Shown one piece after another: positions 1-7,673 of a DNA stretch of 32,186 nt; the stretch's first letter is position 1; each line of letters begins with the position of its first letter. The stretch is taken from the NCBI RefSeq assembly GCF_004022425.1, contig NZ_RBZY01000039.1, positions 1 to 32,186 of the forward strand, in the 5' to 3' direction. Below the pieces are notes generated by a model, which worked only from the letters and a program-made list of their open reading frames with translations, was not told the DNA's origin and did not search any database. The translations under genes and the position numbers were made by a program. The DNA is from Microbacterium enclense. Its GTDB lineage: Bacteria; Actinomycetota; Actinomycetes; Actinomycetales; Microbacteriaceae.

Positions 1-2
1 CC

Positions 3-64
3 GCGTGAGGGGTCAATATCTGTCGCTTCGGGCACCGGAAGCGACAGACATTGACCCCTCACGC
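3..64. repeat. 27-bp near-perfect inverted repeat (hairpin element)
   Basis: Two 27-base arms (3-29 and 38-64) are reverse complements of each other with one mismatch (A18 against C49), separated by an 8-base loop (GGGCACCG). The arms begin GCGTGAGGGGTCAATATCTG on the left. The element lies 31 bases beyond the end of the minus-strand metY gene and has no T-tract on either side. It could act as a transcription stop for metY, but its length, near-perfect symmetry and inner GAAGCGACA/TGTCGCTTC palindrome look more like a dispersed palindromic repeat of the REP or MITE kind. No second copy was noticed in this window. Confidence 0.85.
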
Positions 65-95
65 CCGTGGTTGCCGGGGAGGGACGCGGGACGAC

Positions 96-1418
96 TCAGG
101 CGCGGGCGGCCTCCGACAGCCGGCGAGCGGCGGCGAGGGCCTGGTCGAGGTCGGCCTTCAGGTCGGCGATGTTCTCCAGACCCACCGACAGGCGCACGAG
201 ACCCGGGGTGACACCCGAGGTGAGCTGCTGCTCGGGGGTCAGCTGCGAGTGGGTGGTCGAGGCGGGGTGGATGACGAGCGAGCGCACGTCGCCGATGTTG
301 GCGAGGTGGCTGAAGAGGGTCAGCGAGTTGACGAACTCGCGTCCGGCTTCCACGCCGCCCTTCAGCTCGAACGACAGCACCGCGCCGACGCCCTTGGGCG
401 CGTAGTTGTTGGCGGCGGCGTACCAGGGCGACGTCGGCAGACCGGAGTAGTTCACGCTCGCGACGTCGTCGTGCGCCTCGAGCCACTCGGCGATCTCCTG
501 CGCGTTCTGCACGTGGCGCTCGATGCGCAGCGACAGCGTCTCGAGACCCTGGATGAGCAGCCACGCGCTGTTCGGCGAGATCGCGGCACCGAGGTCGCGG
601 AGCAGCTGCACACGCGCCTTGATGATGTACGCCAGGCCGTCGCCGACCGCGGTCGTGTACGAGGCGCCGTGGTAGGACGGGTCGGGCTCGGTGAGGCCGG
701 GGAACTTCTCCACGTTCTCGGACCACGCGAACGTGCCGCCGTCGACGATGACGCCGCCGATGGTCGTGCCGTGTCCGCCGATGAACTTCGTCGCCGAGTG
801 GATGACGATGTCGGCACCGTGCTCGAAGGGACGGATGAGGTACGGCGTCGCGATGGTGTTGTCGACGATGAGGGGCACGCCGCTCTCGTGCGCGACGTCG
901 GCCACCGTGCGGATGTCGAGCACGTTGATCTTCGGGTTGCCGATGGTCTCGGCGAAGAAGAGCTTCGTGTTCGGGCGGACGGCCGCGCGCCACGCCTCTG
1001 GGTCGTCCTGGTTCTCGACGAAGGTCGTCTCGATGCCGAGCTTGGCGAGGGTGTACTTGAAGAGGTTGTACGTGCCGCCGTAGATCGAGCTCGACGAGAC
1101 GATGTGGTCGCCGGCCTGCGCGATGTTCAGCACCGCGAACGTCTCCGCCGCCTGGCCGCTCGCGACCAGGAGGGCGCCCGTGCCCCCCTCCAGCGCGGCG
1201 ATGCGCTGCTCGACGACGTCCTGGGTGGGATTCTGGATGCGGGTGTAGATGTTGCCGAACTCCGCCAGCGCGAAGAGGTTCGCGGCGTGGTCGGCGTTGT
1301 CGAACACGTACGACGTCGTCTGGTAGATCGGAGTGGCGCGGGCCTTGGTCACCGGGTCGGGCTGGGCGCCGGTGTGGATCTGCTTGGTCTCGAAACGCCA
1401 GTTCTCGGATGCGGACAC
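96..1418 (-). CDS. metY: O-acetylhomoserine sulfhydrylase (bifunctional O-acetylhomoserine/O-acetylserine type)
   Basis: This 440-residue protein is a PLP-dependent enzyme of the Cys/Met metabolism family that makes homocysteine from O-acetylhomoserine and sulfide in the cytosol, the direct-sulfhydrylation branch of methionine synthesis. The N-terminus (TKQIHTGAQPDP, TPIYQTTSYVF, YTRIQNPT) and length fit MetY rather than the roughly 380-390-residue MetB/MetC enzymes. The PLP lysine is K211 in SATKFIGGHGT, and the cofactor loop VDNTIATPYL lies near residues 185-194. Translation starts at GTG 1418, chosen because AGGAG (plus-strand ctcct, 1424-1428) sits 5 bases upstream and the family start aligns there. 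It stands alone, divergent from the dehydrogenase at 1565. Nothing unusual is seen in the protein. Confidence 0.95.
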   Translation of the reverse strand: MSASENWRFETKQIHTGAQPDPVTKARATPIYQTTSYVFDNADHAANLFALAEFGNIYTRIQNPTQDVVEQRIAALEGGTGALLVASGQAAETFAVLNIAQAGDHIVSSSSIYGGTYNLFKYTLAKLGIETTFVENQDDPEAWRAAVRPNTKLFFAETIGNPKINVLDIRTVADVAHESGVPLIVDNTIATPYLIRPFEHGADIVIHSATKFIGGHGTTIGGVIVDGGTFAWSENVEKFPGLTEPDPSYHGASYTTAVGDGLAYIIKARVQLLRDLGAAISPNSAWLLIQGLETLSLRIERHVQNAQEIAEWLEAHDDVASVNYSGLPTSPWYAAANNYAPKGVGAVLSFELKGGVEAGREFVNSLTLFSHLANIGDVRSLVIHPASTTHSQLTPEQQLTSGVTPGLVRLSVGLENIADLKADLDQALAAARRLSEAARA

Positions 1419-1469
1419 GGCTGCTCCTCACGGTCTGGGGGGTCGCGACGGATGCCACGGCCATCAGCG

Positions 1470-1498
1470 AGCGTAGGGACCTGTCGCCGCGCGGACAA
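1470..1498 (-). promoter_or_regulatory. Candidate metY promoter
   Basis: On the minus strand TTGTCC (1498-1493) and TACGCT (1475-1470) are 17 bases apart. They fit an actinobacterial housekeeping-sigma -35/-10 pair upstream of the metY RBS, with a predicted transcript start near 1463. No riboswitch-like fold was recognised in the short leader. Confidence 0.5.
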
Positions 1499-1551
1499 CA
1501 GCCCGGACATGCGCCGTAACCTGCGCCCGCTCCGGTGTCGGCAGTCGCCGG

Positions 1552-1557
1552 TAGCGT
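1552..1557 (+). promoter_or_regulatory. -10 box TAGCGT of a probable leaderless transcript
   Basis: TAGCGT is followed by 7 bases and then the ATG at 1565, so transcription would start at or next to the start codon. There is no Shine-Dalgarno sequence before this ATG, which supports leaderless translation. Confidence 0.5.
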
Positions 1558-1564
1558 GGATGCC

Positions 1565-2347
1565 ATGACGAGACGTGCAGTGGTGACCGGGGCGAGCTCG
1601 GGTATCGGCGAGGCGACGGCGCGCGAGCTGCGCGCCCGCGGGTGGGACGTGGTGGGCGTGGCCCGCCGGGCGGAGCGGCTGACCGCCCTCGAGGCCGAGA
1701 CCGGCGTGGTCGCGCACGTCGCCGACCTCACCGATGCCGACGCGGTCGCCACCCTCTCCGCGTGGCTGGAGGAGACCGGCGGCGTCGACGCCCTCGCGCA
1801 TGTCGCCGGCGGCGCGCGCGGCACCGATCGCGTCGAGGACGGCGATCCCGACGACTGGCGCTGGATGTTCGAGGCGAACGTCCTGTCGTCGCAGCGACTC
1901 GTGGCATCCCTTCTCCCGCTCCTCCGACGCGCGGCCGAGCGCGCCGGTCACGCCGACCTGCTTTTCGTCACCTCGACCGCCGCGCAGAGGGCGTACCCGG
2001 GCGGGGCGGGCTACAACGCCGCCAAGGCGGGGGAGTCGATGCTCGTGGCGGCTCTCCGGCAGGAGCTGAACGGTGAGCCGCTGCGGGTGATCGAGATCGC
2101 TCCCGGCATGGTGCGGACCGAGGAGTTCACGCTGAACCGTCTCGGCGGCGACCAGGAGGGGGCCGACAAGCTCTACGAGGGCGTCGAGGCCCCGCTTCTG
2201 GCGGAAGACGTGGCCGACGTCATCGCGTACGCGGTGAACGCCCCCGGCCACGTCAATCTCGACCTGGTGACCGTGCGCCCCGTGGCACAGTCCGCGCAGC
2301 ACCTGCTCGCGCGGGGGCCGCTGCGCGTCCGCGACGCGCGCGACTGA
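1565..2347 (+). CDS. Short-chain dehydrogenase/reductase (SDR)
   Basis: This 260-residue protein is a classical SDR with an NAD(P)-binding Rossmann fold. The cofactor motif TGASSGIG is at residues 8-15, VAGG (79-83) stands where NNAG is usual, the structural Asn is N105, and the catalytic residues are S137, Y150 and K154 (YNAAK). The motif GMVRTEEF after the active site is typical. An in-frame GTG 30 bases upstream (1535) exists, but the ATG at 1565 puts MTRRAVVTGASSGIG in the normal position and has a -10 box 7 bases before it. The family resembles YdfG-like serine/3-hydroxy acid dehydrogenases, but the substrate cannot be read from sequence. It converges on the MFS gene with only 7 bases between stops. 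Confidence 0.9.
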   Translation: MTRRAVVTGASSGIGEATARELRARGWDVVGVARRAERLTALEAETGVVAHVADLTDADAVATLSAWLEETGGVDALAHVAGGARGTDRVEDGDPDDWRWMFEANVLSSQRLVASLLPLLRRAAERAGHADLLFVTSTAAQRAYPGGAGYNAAKAGESMLVAALRQELNGEPLRVIEIAPGMVRTEEFTLNRLGGDQEGADKLYEGVEAPLLAEDVADVIAYAVNAPGHVNLDLVTVRPVAQSAQHLLARGPLRVRDARD

Positions 2348-2354
2348 GCGGGCC

Positions 2355-3854
2355 TCAGGCGACGTCGCCGCGGGCGGCACCGGCCGCGGCCTCCGCCTCG
2401 GCGGTGTCGGCGAACGCGACCTTCGGCACGAACAGCAGCAGAACCGCCGCCAGGAAGCCGCCCGCCGCGCAGATCGACCACACCGTGATGTAGCCGGCGA
2501 GCGGCGCGGCCGTCGCGGCGACCGCCGCACCCGCACCACCGGCGAGGACGACGCCGAACACCGCGGACGACATCGTGCCGCCGATGGTCTTGGTCGTGTT
2601 CGTGAGAGCGGATGCCACGCCCGTCTGCCCGCGCGGGGCGGCGGCCGCGGCGGCCGCCGGCATCGCGGCCACGAGGGCGCCCGAGCCCAGCCCGGCGATC
2701 GCGAGACAGAGCAGCACCTCCCACAGCTCGGTGTGGAGCTGGACGAGGAGCAGATACCCGATGCCGACGAGGGTCGCCGCCCCGATCAGCACGGCTCGGG
2801 GGCTCGCCCGGCGCGACGTCACCGCGAACAGCACCGCGCCCACGATGAGCGAGACGAGATACACGCCGATGACGTTCGAGCGGTCGGTGGCATCCAATCC
2901 GAGGCCGTAGCCGAGCGAGCGGTCCGTGCCGGCGTAGGTCGCGAGCGGCCCCTGCGCGCCGAGGAGGCTGATGCCGACGAGGAACGACGTGACCTGAACG
3001 GGCCACATCTCCGGCCTGCGCAGCACGCGGATGTCGACGGCGGGGTCGGGGCGTCGCAGCTCGAACCGCGCGAAGAACACCAGGAGCCCCACCCCGAGCA
3101 CGAGCAGGGAGACGATGACGGCGGGCCCGGGTCCCGCGGGAAGACGCACGAACGACAGTGCGCCGGTGAGACACAGCAGCGCCGCGGCGAGAAGGACGAA
3201 CCCGCCGATGTCGAGACTTCTGGCCCCCGGTATCCGTTCCGACTCCGGCACCCCCAGCCAGATCACGAGACAGACGAGCGTGACGGCGATCGCGGGGATC
3301 ATCAGCGACAGGCGGAGATCGCCGCCCGTCACCGCGAAGAACCGCCCGGCGGCGAGCGCACCGAGGATCGCGCCGGCCTGGAGACCGACGACGAGGAGGC
3401 CCGCGGCCCGGCGGGTCTGCGAGACGCCGCGGCTCTGCCGGCGTCCGCGATCGAAGATGAGCGCGATCTCGAGCGGCAGCCAGACCACGTAGAAGCCCTG
3501 CAGAGCCCACGCGATCAGGAACGTCGGGAACGTGTCGGCGAACACCAGCCACCAGCTCGCCGCCGCTGTCGCGAGAGCGGAGGCGAGCAGGATGCGCTTG
3601 TGCCCGAACATGTCGCCGAGCTTGGCAAGCACCGGCAGCACGAGGGCCGAGAGCAGGAGCTGCGCCGCCTCGAACCAGTTGACGTCGGCATCCCGGATGC
3701 CCAGGTGCACGACGATGTCGGGGAGCAGCGGCACGTAGTACCCCTGCAGGATGCCGCTGGCGATCTCGACCAGCACGAACCAGCCGATGAGTCCCGCGGT
3801 CACCCCGAGTGCGGACCCGCGCACCCGGCCGACCGCGCCGGAGACGCGTGACAT
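2355..3854 (-). CDS. MFS transporter, DHA2 (14-helix) drug-exporter type
   Basis: This 499-residue protein is almost entirely hydrophobic segments. It carries the MFS loop 2-3 signature (LAKLGDMFGHKRIL, about residues 77-90) and a motif-C-like glycine/alanine stretch in helix 5 (about 150-168), and its length fits the 14-helix DHA2 group of proton-driven exporters. Near the C-terminus GVASALTNTTKTIGGTMSSA matches the conserved region of actinobacterial DHA2 proteins. The substrate is unknown; membership of a drug-exporter family does not prove drug export. The ATG at 3854 has TAGCCT 6 bases upstream and no RBS, so the transcript is probably leaderless. No TetR or MarR regulator is adjacent. 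Confidence 0.88.
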   Translation of the reverse strand: MSRVSGAVGRVRGSALGVTAGLIGWFVLVEIASGILQGYYVPLLPDIVVHLGIRDADVNWFEAAQLLLSALVLPVLAKLGDMFGHKRILLASALATAAASWWLVFADTFPTFLIAWALQGFYVVWLPLEIALIFDRGRRQSRGVSQTRRAAGLLVVGLQAGAILGALAAGRFFAVTGGDLRLSLMIPAIAVTLVCLVIWLGVPESERIPGARSLDIGGFVLLAAALLCLTGALSFVRLPAGPGPAVIVSLLVLGVGLLVFFARFELRRPDPAVDIRVLRRPEMWPVQVTSFLVGISLLGAQGPLATYAGTDRSLGYGLGLDATDRSNVIGVYLVSLIVGAVLFAVTSRRASPRAVLIGAATLVGIGYLLLVQLHTELWEVLLCLAIAGLGSGALVAAMPAAAAAAAPRGQTGVASALTNTTKTIGGTMSSAVFGVVLAGGAGAAVAATAAPLAGYITVWSICAAGGFLAAVLLLFVPKVAFADTAEAEAAAGAARGDVA

Positions 3855-3860
3855 GGCGCG

Positions 3861-3866
3861 AGGCTA
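3861..3866 (-). promoter_or_regulatory. -10 box TAGCCT before the MFS gene (leaderless)
   Basis: On the minus strand TAGCCT is followed by six bases (CGCGCC) and the ATG at 3854. The same box and spacing occur before the M4 peptidase gene at 19766. Confidence 0.5.
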
Positions 3867-3930
3867 GCACCGCGGCAGCCGGTGTTCGGGGTGTACGACA
3901 AAAGCCCCTGCCCGGAAAGAGGGCCGTGCA

Positions 3931-4683
3931 CTATTCCGCGGCAGGCGCGGACTGGAAAGAGTTGGCGCCGTGGGCGGCGAGTTCGCGCAGTGCGGCCTGA
4001 GCGTCTCCACTCTCCACGAGCTCGAGCAGATGACGGTGGCGTGCGACGTGCTCCTCGAGGCCCTCGAAGAATCGCTCGCGCGTGATCAGGTTACGGGACA
4101 TGCACAGGAGGATCTGCTGCTGCACCGACGCGTAGATGTCCTCGAGTCGTCGGTTCCCCGCGATGCGGATGAGGGCGGAATGGAACGCGTATCCCGCGCG
4201 CACGAGGTTGCCGCGGTCCTGTTCCCGGGCACATCGCTCCATATCGTCGAGGGCGAGTCGGGCCGGCTCCAGCCGGGAGTCGTCTGAGACGGGGATGCCG
4301 GTTTCGAATGCGAGCCGCTCGAGGGCGGCGCGGATGGCGAGGATCTCACGCACGTCCTGATCTGTGAGGGTCTTCACGATGGCCCCGCGGCGCGGCATCC
4401 GCTCGATGATGCCCTCGTTCTCGAGCAGCCGGAGGGCCTCGCGCAGAGGCGGGCGACTGATGTCGAGTTCTTCGGTGAGACGCTCTTCGATCAGCCGGTC
4501 CCCGGGGGCCAGGTCTCCCGCCAGGATCATGTTCCGCACCGCGTCCGCGGCCATGGCGACCAGGCTGGGGGCGTCGATCCGTGTACTTCGCGAGGTCGCC
4601 GCGGCTCCGCTGATCGCGCCGGACGTCGACGTCGACAGCGTTCCGGTGGCTGCTCCGCGCGGCCTCGTGCCATCAGTGACCAT
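3931..4683 (-). CDS. GntR-family transcriptional regulator, FCD (FadR/VanR) subfamily
   Basis: This 250-residue DNA-binding regulator faces the catabolic operon that starts at 4837 and probably controls it. A winged helix-turn-helix spans about residues 43-106 (LAPGDRLIEERLTEELDISRPPLREALRLLENEG has the typical GntR pattern). An alpha-helical FCD ligand domain follows, about 109-238, with H168, H216 and H238 in the usual metal-site positions. The acidic residue expected four positions before H168 is glycine (AGYAFH), so the metal site may be incomplete. A 35-residue Ala/Thr/Ser-rich tail precedes the HTH. The ATG at 4683 has GAGGGGGG a few bases upstream on its strand. FCD regulators usually bind an organic acid and release DNA on induction, so repression of the operon is the likely mode. 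Confidence 0.93.
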   Translation of the reverse strand: MVTDGTRPRGAATGTLSTSTSGAISGAAATSRSTRIDAPSLVAMAADAVRNMILAGDLAPGDRLIEERLTEELDISRPPLREALRLLENEGIIERMPRRGAIVKTLTDQDVREILAIRAALERLAFETGIPVSDDSRLEPARLALDDMERCAREQDRGNLVRAGYAFHSALIRIAGNRRLEDIYASVQQQILLCMSRNLITRERFFEGLEEHVARHRHLLELVESGDAQAALRELAAHGANSFQSAPAAE

Positions 4684-4752
4684 GATGTGTGCCCCCCTCG
4701 GGATGCGCCTTGGAACGAATTTCCACGAGACCCTTGTTTCTTACGTCTGTCA

Positions 4753-4766
4753 TATTGTAGACAATA
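4753..4766. promoter_or_regulatory. Perfect palindromic operator TATTGT-AG-ACAATA
   Basis: A perfect 6-2-6 inverted repeat lies in the AT-rich divergent gap between the GntR gene and the operon, 71 bases before the first operon start. The core TTGTAGACAA fits the TTGT-NN-ACAA type of site bound by FCD-type GntR regulators. It is one of the few AT-rich stretches in the window. On the minus strand it contains TACAAT (4759-4754), a good -10 box for gntR, so the regulator may also control itself. Confidence 0.75.
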
Positions 4767-4836
4767 AACACAAACGGGCACGGCGTCTATGCCGGCTCCC
4801 CCTCTCTGTACCACCTCGATGATGAGAAGGACAACG

Positions 4837-5694
4837 ATGAGCGCACCACCGACGGTCGGCTTCGTGGGTCTCGGCAACCTCGGCCTGGCAATGGCCACGC
4901 GCCTCGTGCACCGCGGGTTCGCGGTCGTCGCGACGGATCTTTCCGCGCACCGGTCTCGCCGGATCACGGAAGAAGGCGGAACGGCCGCGTCCGTGGCGGA
5001 TGTCCTCGCCTGCGAGACCGTCTGCGTTGCGACGCCCGACGACCGTGCGGTCCTTGCGATGCTCGATGACGGGACTCTCGGACCGGGCGCCGGCGTCCGC
5101 CGCCTTCTGTTGCACAGTACGGTCCTTCCTACCGCCGCCCGTGCCCTTGCTGACCGCCTGACGCCCCTCGGGATCTCGCTCCTCGAGGTGCCGGTCAGCG
5201 GTGGCCCGTCCGCCGCTCATGCGGGGGAACTCGCGCTGTTCCTCGGCGGCGAGGACGACCACCTCGACGCCGCGAGCGAGGTGCTGGATGCGCTCGGTTC
5301 CCGTCAGTTCCGTCTCGGTCCGATCGGGGCGGGGTCCGCGGTGAAGCTCGTCAACCAGCTCACGATGCTCGCGGCCGTGGACGCGCTGCACGAGGGTCTC
5401 GCCCTCACGCGGATCTTCGAGGTGCCCGCGAATGCCGCTCTGGAGGCGCTCGCCGCCGCGACCGGCGATACCTGGGTCGGACGCAACTGGGGCTTCTTCG
5501 ACGCCATCGTCGCCGACTACGACGAAAGCGGGACCGCGGAAGACGAGCGTCCGTGGCGAAAGGATCTCACGGAGTTCATGGACGCGAGTCGTGCCGTTTC
5601 GTTGCCGAGTCCTCTCGCCGAACATCTGCGAGGGTCTGTCGGTGCGCGCATCGAAGAGGACGCGCGAGCCAATCGGAAGGGACATGCGGCATGA
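4837..5694 (+). CDS. NAD(P)-dependent beta-hydroxyacid dehydrogenase (3-hydroxyisobutyrate dehydrogenase family)
   Basis: This 285-residue oxidoreductase is the first gene of the island. The dinucleotide fold begins GFVGLGNLGLAMA (residues 8-20), the substrate motif LEVPVSGGP is at 116-124, and the catalytic lysine is K170 with N173 (GSAVKLVNQ), all as in the family of 3-hydroxyisobutyrate, tartronate semialdehyde and 6-phosphogluconate dehydrogenases. Such enzymes interconvert a 3-hydroxy acid and its 3-oxo acid or semialdehyde. The start at 4837 is preferred over an in-frame ATG at 4789 because AGAAGGA (4825-4831) lies 5 bases before it and the Rossmann motif then begins at residue 8. The stop overlaps the next start by four bases (ATGA). 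Being cotranscribed with an importer, it probably oxidises or reduces the imported solute or an early intermediate. Confidence 0.9.
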   Translation: MSAPPTVGFVGLGNLGLAMATRLVHRGFAVVATDLSAHRSRRITEEGGTAASVADVLACETVCVATPDDRAVLAMLDDGTLGPGAGVRRLLLHSTVLPTAARALADRLTPLGISLLEVPVSGGPSAAHAGELALFLGGEDDHLDAASEVLDALGSRQFRLGPIGAGSAVKLVNQLTMLAAVDALHEGLALTRIFEVPANAALEALAAATGDTWVGRNWGFFDAIVADYDESGTAEDERPWRKDLTEFMDASRAVSLPSPLAEHLRGSVGARIEEDARANRKGHAA

Positions 5695-6647
5695 CGCTGA
5701 CCACCCCTTCCGCCACCCGGCTGGACGTCGAGGCGCCCCGCCCGCCACGCGGCACGACCGGGCGCAGGAAGAGTCGCGGCATGGTGGCGTTCGTCTTCCT
5801 CGCCCCGTGGCTGATCGGTCTCTTCGGGCTGACCCTCGGACCCATGCTCTATTCGCTTTACCTAAGTTTCACCGACTACAACCTGCTCGCTCCTGTCGCG
5901 AATTGGGTCGGCCTCGACAACTACATCCGCATCTTCACCTCGGACAGTCGGGCGATCGCCTCGATGGTCGTCACCGCCGTCTATGTGCTTGTCGCCGTGC
6001 CGCTCATTCTGATCGCCTCGATGCTCGTCGCGCTACTGCTGAACTCGAAGATCGGCTTCCTCACCGGCTACCGTGCGCTGTTCTACCTGCCGTCGTTGCT
6101 GGGGGCGTCGGTGGCGGTGGCTGCGCTGTGGCGCGTCATCTGGGGCGCCGACGGGATCATCAATCAGGTGCTGCTCTTCTTCGGGATCGAGCACTTGAGC
6201 TGGGTCGGCAGTCCCGACACCGCGCTCATGACGATCATCGTGCTCGCGATCTGGGCTTTCGGATCGACCATGATCATCTTCCTCGCCGGCCTGCGACAGG
6301 TTCCCGGCGAGCTCCATGAAGCGGCGAAGGTGGACGGAGCCGGAGCGATCCGCCGATTCTTCTCGGTCACCCTGCCGATGATGACGCCCATCGTCTTCTT
6401 CAACACGCTGATGGTCACCATCAACGCCTTCCAGGCGTTCACGCCCGCGTACGTCATCAGCGGCGGCACGGGTGGACCGTCCGACTCGACGCTGTTTTAC
6501 ACCCTCTACCTCTACCAGCAGGGCTTCGGCCAGTTGAACATGGGCTACGCATCGGCGCTGGCCTGGGTGCTCGTCATCATCCTCGGCGTGTTCACCGCGG
6601 TGTTCTTCTGGAGCTCGAAGTACTGGGTCCACTACGGAGACAAGTGA
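5691..6647 (+). CDS. ABC importer permease, CUT1 family (MalF/UgpA-like)
   Basis: This 318-residue membrane protein is one of the two permease halves of a carbohydrate-type importer. A basic cytoplasmic tail (about residues 1-30) precedes six predicted membrane helices. The EAA loop that contacts the ATPase is at about 210-229 (EAAKVDGAGAIRRFFSVTLP). The motif FLAPWLIGLFGLTLGPMLYS at the first helix is typical of MalF/UgpA partners. It is translationally coupled to the dehydrogenase by ATGA at 5691-5694, and the second permease starts 7 bases after its stop. CUT1 systems carry oligosaccharides, glycerol phosphate, polyols and some sugar acids; the exact solute is not evident. Confidence 0.93.
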   Translation: MTLTTPSATRLDVEAPRPPRGTTGRRKSRGMVAFVFLAPWLIGLFGLTLGPMLYSLYLSFTDYNLLAPVANWVGLDNYIRIFTSDSRAIASMVVTAVYVLVAVPLILIASMLVALLLNSKIGFLTGYRALFYLPSLLGASVAVAALWRVIWGADGIINQVLLFFGIEHLSWVGSPDTALMTIIVLAIWAFGSTMIIFLAGLRQVPGELHEAAKVDGAGAIRRFFSVTLPMMTPIVFFNTLMVTINAFQAFTPAYVISGGTGGPSDSTLFYTLYLYQQGFGQLNMGYASALAWVLVIILGVFTAVFFWSSKYWVHYGDK

Positions 6648-6654
6648 CCACGCC

Positions 6655-7575
6655 ATGACCACCGAAGCAATCGTCACCCGTCCCACGCCCGGGTCGAGCC
6701 GTCGCCCGCGGCGCGGGAGCGGCATCTACCCCACGAAGCCCGTGAAGAACCGCCTTCTTCGAGTCCTCATCAAACACGCGGTGCTGGCGTCGTTCCTGTT
6801 CGCGATCCTCTATCCACTGCTGTGGATGGTGTTCGCCTCGCTCCGCCCGAGCAACGAGGTCTTCACCACGATCGGCCTCTTCGGCAGCAGCTTCACCCTC
6901 GACAACTACGTCCAGGGATGGAGCGGTGGACAGGTCAACTTCTCGCAGTACTTCATCAATTCCACGATCGTGACCGTGTTGACCATCGTCGGCACGCTCT
7001 TCGCCTGTTCGTTGGCGGCGTACGCATTCGCCCGGCTCGAGTTCCCATTCCGCCGCACGTTGTTCGCCATCATGCTCGCAACGATGCTGCTGCCGACACA
7101 CGTGACCCTCGTGCCGCAGTACATCTTGTTCAACAACCTCGGGTGGATCAACACCTACCTGCCGCTCGTCGTTCCGCACTGGTTGGGCGTCGAGGCTTTC
7201 TACATCTTCCTGATGGTGCAGTTCATCCGCGGTCTTCCCCGTGAGCTCGATGAGTCGGCACGACTGGACGGGTGCGGTCACTTCCGCATCTTCGGTCGGA
7301 TCATCATGCCGTTGGCGCTGCCCGCGATCGGAACGACGGCGATGTTCGTCTTCATCTCGAGCTGGAACAACTTTCTCGGCCCGTTGCTCTACCTCAATCG
7401 CGACAGCCTCAAGACGGTGCCGCTGGGGCTCAGCAACTTCCTCGACTCGACCGGCGCCAGCACTTATGGCCCGCTGTTCGCCATGGCGACCCTGTCACTC
7501 GTGCCCATCGTCGCCTTCTTCATCGTCTCGCAGAGGCTGCTGATCGAGGGCATCGCCACCACCGGACTCAAGTAG
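6655..7575 (+). CDS. ABC importer permease, CUT1 family (MalG/UgpE-like)
   Basis: This 306-residue protein is the second permease half. A roughly 40-residue charged N-terminal tail precedes six predicted helices (the first is about 42-62, with YPLLWMVFASLRPSNEVF typical of MalG-type proteins). The EAA loop is ESARLDGCGHFRIFGRIIMP at about 200-219. The RBS is weak and distant (GGAGA, 6636-6640), so translation may rely on coupling to the upstream permease. A GC-rich hairpin follows the stop (7580-7602), before the binding-protein gene. Confidence 0.93.
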   Translation: MTTEAIVTRPTPGSSRRPRRGSGIYPTKPVKNRLLRVLIKHAVLASFLFAILYPLLWMVFASLRPSNEVFTTIGLFGSSFTLDNYVQGWSGGQVNFSQYFINSTIVTVLTIVGTLFACSLAAYAFARLEFPFRRTLFAIMLATMLLPTHVTLVPQYILFNNLGWINTYLPLVVPHWLGVEAFYIFLMVQFIRGLPRELDESARLDGCGHFRIFGRIIMPLALPAIGTTAMFVFISSWNNFLGPLLYLNRDSLKTVPLGLSNFLDSTGASTYGPLFAMATLSLVPIVAFFIVSQRLLIEGIATTGLK

Positions 7576-7579
7576 GCCC

Positions 7580-7602
7580 ACGCGGGCCATAGAAACCCGC
7601 GT
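7580..7602 (+). other. Intra-operon hairpin between permease and binding-protein genes
   Basis: ACGCGGG (7580-7586) pairs perfectly with CCCGCGT (7596-7602) across a 9-base loop. No T-run follows, so a full terminator is unlikely. In ABC operons such stems often serve as RNA processing or stability points that let the binding protein be made in excess. Confidence 0.45.
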
Positions 7603-7673
7603 CGAACACCCCGCACCCGCTTCACCCCCGCAGCGCTCTTCGTGCTGCCCACACAGATAAAGGAACGCATCCC

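Noticed and set aside
13..1824. Long minus-strand frame of about 600 codons over metY and the SDR gene
   Set aside because: It is out of frame with metY, arginine/alanine/proline-rich and matches no family; in high-GC DNA such antisense and shifted frames are expected.
2733..3851. Plus-strand frame of about 370 codons over the MFS gene
   Set aside because: Glu/Arg/His-rich complement of a clear membrane protein; no domain.
4789..4836. Earlier in-frame start for the first dehydrogenase of the island
   Set aside because: The ATG at 4837 has a good RBS at proper spacing and the canonical Rossmann N-terminus.
7580..7602. Hairpin after the second permease as a true terminator
   Set aside because: Only seven pairs and no T-run; the downstream binding protein is needed for the importer, so full termination is unlikely.
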